A stretch of DNA of 64,000 nt, from positions 1-64,000 of the forward strand of contig NZ_BSTJ01000020.1 in NCBI RefSeq assembly GCF_030269445.1, given 5' to 3'. The notes under the pieces were generated by a model, which was not told the DNA's origin, searched no databases, and saw nothing but the letters and a program-made list of their open reading frames with translations. How positions within the stretch are numbered: the stretch's first letter is position 1; the number at the start of each line of letters is the position of its first letter. Shown here in pieces: positions 58,957 through 64,000 of this stretch. The position numbers and the translations under genes are program-made. Origin of the DNA: Actinoallomurus iriomotensis. Its GTDB lineage: Bacteria; Actinomycetota; Actinomycetes; Streptosporangiales; Streptosporangiaceae.

Positions 58957-59790
58957 ATGGAATCTGAACTCACGCTCATGGCCGTGCACGCCCATCCGGA
59001 CGATGAGGTGCTCAGCACGGGTGGCATATTCGCGCGCTACGCCGAGGAGGGCGTTCGCACCGTCCTGGTGACCTGTACGAACGGTGAGCAGGGCGACGGA
59101 CCGGGCGGAGTCAAGCCCGGCGAGCCGGGCCATGACGAGGAGGCGGTACGCGAGACGCGGCTCGCCGAGCTGCGCGACTCGGTCACACACCTGGGCATCC
59201 AGCACGTGGAGCTGCTCGGCTATCGCGACTCCGGCATGGTCGGCTGGGACGCCAACAGCCGCGACGACGTCTTCGCGAACGTCCCCCTGGCACAGTCCGC
59301 GGCCAAGCTCACCGCCCTGATGGACAAGTACCGCCCCCAGGTGCTGGTCACCTATGACGAGAACGGCGGGTACGGTCACCCCGACCACATCCAGGCACAC
59401 CGCATCGCGGTGGTCGCGGCGGAGGCGCAGCGGGAGAGGCGCGGCCTTCCGCACAAGCTCTACCACACGGCCATGCCCCGGTCCCGGTTCCGCGCGATGG
59501 GCCCCCTGCTGCAGGAGGCCGGTGTGGACTTCGACTTCAACTTCGACGAACTGCCCGAGGACTTCGGCACGCCGGACGAGAAGGTCACCACGTACGTCGA
59601 CGTGCGGCCGTACGTCGAGCGCAAGCGCAAGGCCCTCGCGGCGCACGCGAGCCAGGCCGACAATATCTTCTTCCTGCGGCTGCCGGACGACCTGCTGCCG
59701 CAGGTGCTCGGCACCGAGGCGTTCGTCCGCGTCAAGAGCGACGTCGCGGTCCCCGACGACGAGGACGACCTGTTCGCCGGGATCCGCTGA
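58957..59790 (+). CDS. PIG-L family deacetylase (MshB/Mca-like)
   Basis: A 277-residue zinc deacetylase. AHPDDE at 12-17 and the late GGYGHPDH (near 138) hold the metal ligands, as in MshB, the mycothiol biosynthetic deacetylase, and Mca, the mycothiol-conjugate amidase. MshB/Mca cannot be separated by eye. The ATG at 58957 follows GGAAGG. It is divergent from an MDMPI-type gene. Confidence 0.9.
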   Translation: MESELTLMAVHAHPDDEVLSTGGIFARYAEEGVRTVLVTCTNGEQGDGPGGVKPGEPGHDEEAVRETRLAELRDSVTHLGIQHVELLGYRDSGMVGWDANSRDDVFANVPLAQSAAKLTALMDKYRPQVLVTYDENGGYGHPDHIQAHRIAVVAAEAQRERRGLPHKLYHTAMPRSRFRAMGPLLQEAGVDFDFNFDELPEDFGTPDEKVTTYVDVRPYVERKRKALAAHASQADNIFFLRLPDDLLPQVLGTEAFVRVKSDVAVPDDEDDLFAGIR

Positions 59791-59846
59791 CCGGCGCTCT
59801 CTCGTGTGAGCCCCGTCCTGCCGGGCGGGGTCCGCGCATCCTCGGC

Positions 59847-60491
59847 CTAAGCCTCAGGCCGCCAGCGTGCGCCGAACTCCTCTGCGCTCGGCGGCGGGCC
59901 GGGCAGCCGGGTGGCGCCCGGCTGGGCGCGCACGGCGTCCAGCACCAGCGCCAGGTAACGCCGGCGTAGCGTGGCGGTGCGCTCGGCGTCGCCGAGGCGG
60001 ATCGCGGTGATCTGCTCGAAGATCATCGGTATGTCATTGGCGTGCAGGTCGGGCCGTAGTACGCCGGCGGCCTTCGCGCGGCGGAATACCCGGTTGGCCA
60101 GCGCGCTCGCGTGCGCGGCCAGCTCGTGCAACTCGGGCGTGGGGGTGAACGTGCCGGCCAGACGCACCGTCAGGGAGTGCACGTCGGAGTCGGTGACCCC
60201 CCGGACGAAGCCGGCGAACGCCTCCCACGGATCCCCGTCCTCGGCCAGAGCGGCCTCGGCGAGGGCGACGAACCGGTGCAGCCCGTCCGAGCACAGTGTC
60301 CGCAGCAGCTCTTCCTTGCCCGCGTAACGGCGGTACAGCGCACCCACGCCCACACCGGCCTGCTCGGCGACCGCGGAGATCGGTGCGCCGGGCTCCCGCA
60401 TGAACACCTCCCGGGCGGCGTCCAAGATCACTCCGTCGTTGCGCGCCGCCTCGGCCTGACGTCCGCTCAGTCGCCCGGTCCTGGTCTCCAT
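59847..60491 (-). CDS. TetR-family regulator
   Basis: A 214-residue repressor: HTH APISAVAEQAGVGVGALYRRY (~35-55). Its C-terminal domain resembles the branch with EQITAIRLGDAERTATLRRRYL near 170. It is divergent from the TIGR03086-like gene, and two GAACGGA-N4-TCCGTTC operators lie in the gap, so it likely controls both. Confidence 0.93.
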   Translation of the reverse strand: METRTGRLSGRQAEAARNDGVILDAAREVFMREPGAPISAVAEQAGVGVGALYRRYAGKEELLRTLCSDGLHRFVALAEAALAEDGDPWEAFAGFVRGVTDSDVHSLTVRLAGTFTPTPELHELAAHASALANRVFRRAKAAGVLRPDLHANDIPMIFEQITAIRLGDAERTATLRRRYLALVLDAVRAQPGATRLPGPPPSAEEFGARWRPEA

Positions 60492-60510
60492 GTCCTGGAC
60501 TCTAGCACTT

Positions 60511-60564
60511 GAACGGAATCATCCGTTCCGATAGAGTTCTCAAACGGAACGGATCACTCCGTTC
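60511..60564. promoter_or_regulatory. Paired TetR operators GAACGGA-N4-TCCGTTC
   Basis: Perfect 7-bp-arm dyads at 60511-60528 and 60547-60564, 36 bp apart, each with a different 4-bp spacer. They cover the divergent promoters of the TetR gene and the TIGR03086-like gene. Confidence 0.88.
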
Positions 60565-60581
60565 GGATCGAAGGGAACGAA

Positions 60582-61166
60582 ATGACCGCCATCTCTTGGG
60601 ACGTCCTGGACCAGGCCCACGGCGCACTGCGGACGACCGTCGCGAAGGTCGCCGACACCGACTGGAAGCTGCCCACGCCGTGCGAGCAGTGGAACGCCGC
60701 CCAGGTGCTGCGGCACGCCGCCGGTGACCAGCTCGCCTATGTCGCCGCGATCACCGGGAGCGGCGGCCCGAGCGAGAACCCCTTCGAGCCCGCCGGAGAC
60801 GCTCCCGCCGACCCGCAGGAGCTGCTCGCCGCCGCACTGGACGGCTCGGTCCGCGCCTTCGCGACGGTGAGCCCCGGCACGCAGGCCGTTCCGTCGCCCC
60901 TCCCGCAGGGCTCGCTGCCGGCCGAGACCGTCGTCGGCGCCGCCGCACTCGACGCCGCGGTGCACGCCTGGGACATCGCGGTCGCCGTCGGCCTGCCCTC
61001 ACCGCTGAGCGCGGATCTCGCCACCCTGCTGATGCCCGTCGCGACCACCCTCGCGGAACCGCTTCGCGGCTTCGCCTACGCGCCGGCCCTCGCCCCGCAA
61101 CCCGAGGACGACGCCGTCGCCGAACTGCTGCGTTACCTCGGCCGCCGTCCCGACTGGGTCCGGTGA
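60582..61166 (+). CDS. TIGR03086 family metal-binding protein
   Basis: A 194-residue DinB-like protein of the mycothiol maleylpyruvate isomerase N-terminal type. Features: LPTPCEQWNAAQVLRHAAGD near 30-48 and AALDAAVHAWDIAVAVG near 122-138, giving the His residues of the metal site. Function unknown. It is regulated, I infer, by the divergent TetR protein. Its start has GAAGGGAACGAA upstream. Confidence 0.88.
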   Translation: MTAISWDVLDQAHGALRTTVAKVADTDWKLPTPCEQWNAAQVLRHAAGDQLAYVAAITGSGGPSENPFEPAGDAPADPQELLAAALDGSVRAFATVSPGTQAVPSPLPQGSLPAETVVGAAALDAAVHAWDIAVAVGLPSPLSADLATLLMPVATTLAEPLRGFAYAPALAPQPEDDAVAELLRYLGRRPDWVR

Positions 61167-61184
61167 CCAAGGAATAATGCACGG

Positions 61185-62294
61185 ATGGACGTCCTGGGCG
61201 TACGGGAGCTCAACCGGGCACTCCTGGAGCGGCAGTCGCTGCTCGAGCGGTCGGCCGCGTCCGCGCTGGAGATGATCGAGCGGCTGGTCGGCCTGCAGGC
61301 GCAGGCTCCCTGGCCGCCGTACTACGGGCTCTGGTCGCGGCTGGCGGGTTTCCGCCAGGACGAACTGGCCCACCTGCTCACCGGTCGCCAGGTGGTCCGG
61401 ATCGGCCTCATGCGCGGCACGGTCCACCTGGTCAGCGCCGCGGACTGCCGGACGCTCCGTCCTCTCACCCAGCCGATCCTCGACGGGGCGTTGCGGTCCA
61501 CCTTTCGCAGACCGCTGGACGGGATCGAGCTGCCGGCGCTGTTCGCGGCGGGGCGCGCTCTGGTGGAGTCCCGGCCGCACACGATGAGCGAGCTGGGCGC
61601 TCGTCTCGCCGAGGATCCGCGCTGGACCGGCCGGGCCCCCGCCGCGCTGGCCCAGGCCGTCCGGGCGGGAGTACCCCTGGTGCAGGTGCCGCCACGGGGC
61701 GTCTGGGGCATGGGCGGGCAGACGCGGGTCACCTCGGCCGAGGCGTGGCTGGGGCGGCCGCTGCACTCCGCGCCGTCGATCGAGGACGTCGTGCTGCGCT
61801 ATCTGGCGGCGTTCGGCCCGGCGACGGTGAAGGACGTGCAGACGTGGATGGGCGTCACGCGGCTGAAACCCGTCCTCGATCGGCTGCGGCCCCGTCTGGC
61901 GGTGTTCCGCGACGACCGGGGCAAGGAGCTGTTCGACCTGCCCGACGCGCCGAGACCCGGGCCGGACACCGAGGCTCCGGTGCGGTTCGTCGCCGAGTTC
62001 GACAACATCCTGCTGTCCCACGCCGACCGCCGCCGGATCATGTCGGAGGAGGCGCGGAAGCGGACCTTCGCCGTGCCCAACGGGGTCTTCCCCGGCACGT
62101 TCCTGGTCGACGGGTTCGTCCGCGGCACCTGGCGGATCGAGCGGAGCTCGAAGACCGCCGTGCTGCACCTCACGCCGTACGAGCCACTGGACATCGTGAC
62201 CCGCGACGCGCTGGTCGCCGAGGGCTCCCGGCTCCTCACGTTCGCCGCGGACGCGACCGCGGACCACGACATCGTCCTGGCGGAGCACGAGTAG
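61185..62294 (+). CDS. Winged-helix protein of AlkZ (HTH_42) family
   Basis: A 369-residue protein of the AlkZ/AlkX glycosylase family: tandem winged helices with the QxQ motif GLQAQAP (Gln38, Gln40) characteristic of DNA-interstrand-crosslink and alkyl-base glycosylases. Further segments: GTVHLVSAADCRTLRPL near 67 and WRIERSSKTAVLHLTPYEPL near 315. A DNA-repair or antibiotic self-resistance role is plausible. It starts at ATG 61185, 18 bp after the TIGR03086-like gene, and may be in that operon. Confidence 0.88.
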   Translation: MDVLGVRELNRALLERQSLLERSAASALEMIERLVGLQAQAPWPPYYGLWSRLAGFRQDELAHLLTGRQVVRIGLMRGTVHLVSAADCRTLRPLTQPILDGALRSTFRRPLDGIELPALFAAGRALVESRPHTMSELGARLAEDPRWTGRAPAALAQAVRAGVPLVQVPPRGVWGMGGQTRVTSAEAWLGRPLHSAPSIEDVVLRYLAAFGPATVKDVQTWMGVTRLKPVLDRLRPRLAVFRDDRGKELFDLPDAPRPGPDTEAPVRFVAEFDNILLSHADRRRIMSEEARKRTFAVPNGVFPGTFLVDGFVRGTWRIERSSKTAVLHLTPYEPLDIVTRDALVAEGSRLLTFAADATADHDIVLAEHE

Positions 62295-62436
62295 GGCTCC
62301 GGGCGGCACCGCAGTGGTGCTGGCACCACCGCCGGGGAGGTGTCCACCCCCGAAACGATCCGGGGGCCGCCGGGATGGGATCGCGAGCCCCTGATTTCTA
62401 GCGTCATCAGCGTGTTCAACGAGCGAGGAGACGCTG

Positions 62437-64000
62437 ATGAAACCCAATATGGCCGCCCGGCTCGGCGGCTGGAGCGCACGCCATCGTAAGACCGCGATCT
62501 TCGGCTGGCTGCTGTTCGTGGTGGCCGCCGTTCTCATCGGCGGGATGGTGGGACAGCAGTCGCTGACCGACGGCGAGGACGGCGTCGGTGACTCCGGCCG
62601 GGCCCAGCGGATCGTCTCCGACGCCGGCATCACGAAGCCGGCGTCGGAGATGGTGCTCGTGCACAGCGCGACCGTGAACGGGTTCCGCGCCGCGCTGCCG
62701 GACGTGACGCGGGCCGTGCGGTCGAGCGGGCAGGCGACGGCGCCGCGTGAGCCGCTGGTCTCGCGGGACGGCCATGACGCCCTGGTGCAGTTCGACATGA
62801 CCGGTGATCCGAAGACGGCGGGGGATCGGGTCGCTCCCGTGCAGAACGCCGTGGCCGCGGTGCGGGCACGGCATCCCGAGGTGCGGATCGAGCAGTTCGG
62901 CGACGCGAGCGGCGACCACTGGTTCGACCAGACGCTCGGCAAGGACTTCTCCCGTGCGGAACTGACCGCCGTGCCGCTGGCGCTGGGCATCCTGCTCGTC
63001 GCCTTCGCGGCCCTCCTCGCCGCGGTGGTCCCCGTCGTCATCGCGGTCACGGCGTTCCTGGCCGCGAACGGCCTGCTCGCGGTGGTCAGCCACGGCCTGC
63101 ACATGGACGGTTCGGCCAGCTCGGTCATGCTGCTGATGGGCCTGGCGGTCGGCGTCGACTACTGCCTGTTCTACCTGCGCCGCGAACGTGAGGAACGCGC
63201 GGCGGGCCGCGACCGGGAGACCGCGCTGCGCATCGCGGCGGCGACGTCCGGCCGTTCCGTGCTGGTGTCCGGGCTGACCGTGATGGTGGCCATGGCCGGC
63301 ATGTTCTTCTCGGGGATGCTGCTGTTCGACGGCTTCGCGGTGGCGACGATCCTGGTCGTGCTCATCGCCGTCCTCGGGTCGGTGACCGTGCTGCCCGCGC
63401 TGCTGTCGCTGCTCGGCGACAAGGTGGAGTTCGGGCGGGTCCCGTTCCTGCGGCGCCGGCGCTCGACCGGGCGGTTCTGGGACGCCGTGCTCCGTCCGGT
63501 GCTGCGCCGTCCGGGCATCTCGGCGGTGCTGGCCGCCGGCGTGCTGCTCGTCCTGGCGGCGCCGGCGCTCGGCATGCACACCGAGAAGCTCGGCATCGAG
63601 CAGCAGGTGCCGCGCGACACGCCGCTGATGCAGACCTACGACCACATCACGGCCGCGTTCCCGGGCGGTCCGGACCCGGCGACGGTGGTGCTCAAGGCCA
63701 AGGACATCGAGGCGCCCGCGGTGAAGTCGGCGATCGCGTCCTTCGAGTCCTCCGTGCGCGGCAACGCCGAGTTCGGGCAGTCGGTGCGTACGCGGGTGTA
63801 CGCCGGACCGGACGTGGCGATCGTCGACGTGCCGCTGGCCGGGAGCGGGTCGGACGCCACCTCACAGCACGCGCTGAAGACCCTGCGCGCCATGGTGCCC
63901 CGGGCGTTCGACCGGGTCGCCGAGGCACACGTGGCCGGCACGCTCGCCTTCTCCGACGACTGGAACGACCAGTTGCGCGGCAGCATCGTTCCGGTCTTCG
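62437..64000 (+). CDS. MMPL family transporter, partial
   Basis: The first ~521 codons of a membrane transporter that runs off the window. ATG 62437 is preceded by GCGAGGAG. The N-terminal helix is RKTAIFGWLLFVVAAVLIG, then an extracytoplasmic domain (~45-170), followed by a block of helices with MLLMGLAVGVDYCLFYLRRERE, the RND/MMPL proton-pathway region. A second periplasmic-type domain begins near residue 370. Such proteins export lipids or siderophores. The C-terminal half is not visible. Confidence 0.9.
   Translation, partial: MKPNMAARLGGWSARHRKTAIFGWLLFVVAAVLIGGMVGQQSLTDGEDGVGDSGRAQRIVSDAGITKPASEMVLVHSATVNGFRAALPDVTRAVRSSGQATAPREPLVSRDGHDALVQFDMTGDPKTAGDRVAPVQNAVAAVRARHPEVRIEQFGDASGDHWFDQTLGKDFSRAELTAVPLALGILLVAFAALLAAVVPVVIAVTAFLAANGLLAVVSHGLHMDGSASSVMLLMGLAVGVDYCLFYLRREREERAAGRDRETALRIAAATSGRSVLVSGLTVMVAMAGMFFSGMLLFDGFAVATILVVLIAVLGSVTVLPALLSLLGDKVEFGRVPFLRRRRSTGRFWDAVLRPVLRRPGISAVLAAGVLLVLAAPALGMHTEKLGIEQQVPRDTPLMQTYDHITAAFPGGPDPATVVLKAKDIEAPAVKSAIASFESSVRGNAEFGQSVRTRVYAGPDVAIVDVPLAGSGSDATSQHALKTLRAMVPRAFDRVAEAHVAGTLAFSDDWNDQLRGSIVPVF

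Overview
The window is very GC-rich, codes with strong third-position G/C, uses many GTG and TTG starts, and carries mycothiol-pathway relatives, Scr1/DUF397 genes and many TetR regulators. It is therefore a chromosomal piece of an actinomycete. Gene content (latex clearing protein, DUF5753/DUF397 pair, tandem tadA-associated genes, dnaB beside a MATE gene) points to a Streptomyces/Streptosporangiales-like soil organism; the genus cannot be fixed from the sequence alone.

Layout. 1-5.8 kb: regulator-plus-target modules (TetR/DUF4267/cupin; FAD monooxygenase/TetR; MATE) and a 62-residue gene whose start codon lies inside a LexA-type SOS box. 5.8-7.5 kb: dnaB preceded by a 300-bp region with DnaA-box-like sequences. 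7.5-21.9 kb: accessory block with an ECF sigma factor/MFS pair, a secreted GH2 exo-glucosaminidase, TetR genes, a HAD dehalogenase, a tryptophan-rich secreted peptide, an arginase-GNAT fusion, a sugar epimerase and a serine hydrolase. 22-29.4 kb: XRE-cupin/B3-B4/EamA module, XRE-TPR regulator with a 55-bp dyad, PH-domain gene with an upstream microgene, upp, two tandem tadA-associated genes, tadA and tRNA-Ser(CGA), followed by a 127-bp repeat present twice. 29.9-42 kb: accessory genes including a DUF5753/DUF397 pair, an ECF42-type sigma factor that appears internally shortened plus its DGPF partner, an SDR/MmyB-type XRE pair, and a double-headed TetR protein divergent from a rubber oxygenase (lcp). 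42.2-49.6 kb: core block: tRNA-Ser(GGA), SRP RNA, dnaX, ybaB, recR, DUF5063, lysC, asd and a parS-like site. 49.6-64 kb: M15 peptidase, more TetR/target pairs, S9 peptidase, D-Ala-D-Ala carboxypeptidase, mycothiol-type enzymes, an AlkZ-like protein and a truncated MMPL transporter.

How it works together. Replication and repair genes (dnaB, dnaX, recR), SRP RNA, aspartate-pathway genes and serine tRNAs form the housekeeping skeleton. Between them sit small switches: a regulator facing its target gene, nearly always with clear palindromic operators in the shared gap. I list operators for most of the nine TetR-family genes. The most unusual items are the arginase-GNAT fusion with a Cys in the metal motif, the double TetR beside lcp, the shortened ECF42 factor, the SOS-box start codon, the B3/B4-exporter operon, the Trp-rich secreted peptide and the parS-like site. 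All family calls come from reading translated sequence; no database search was run.
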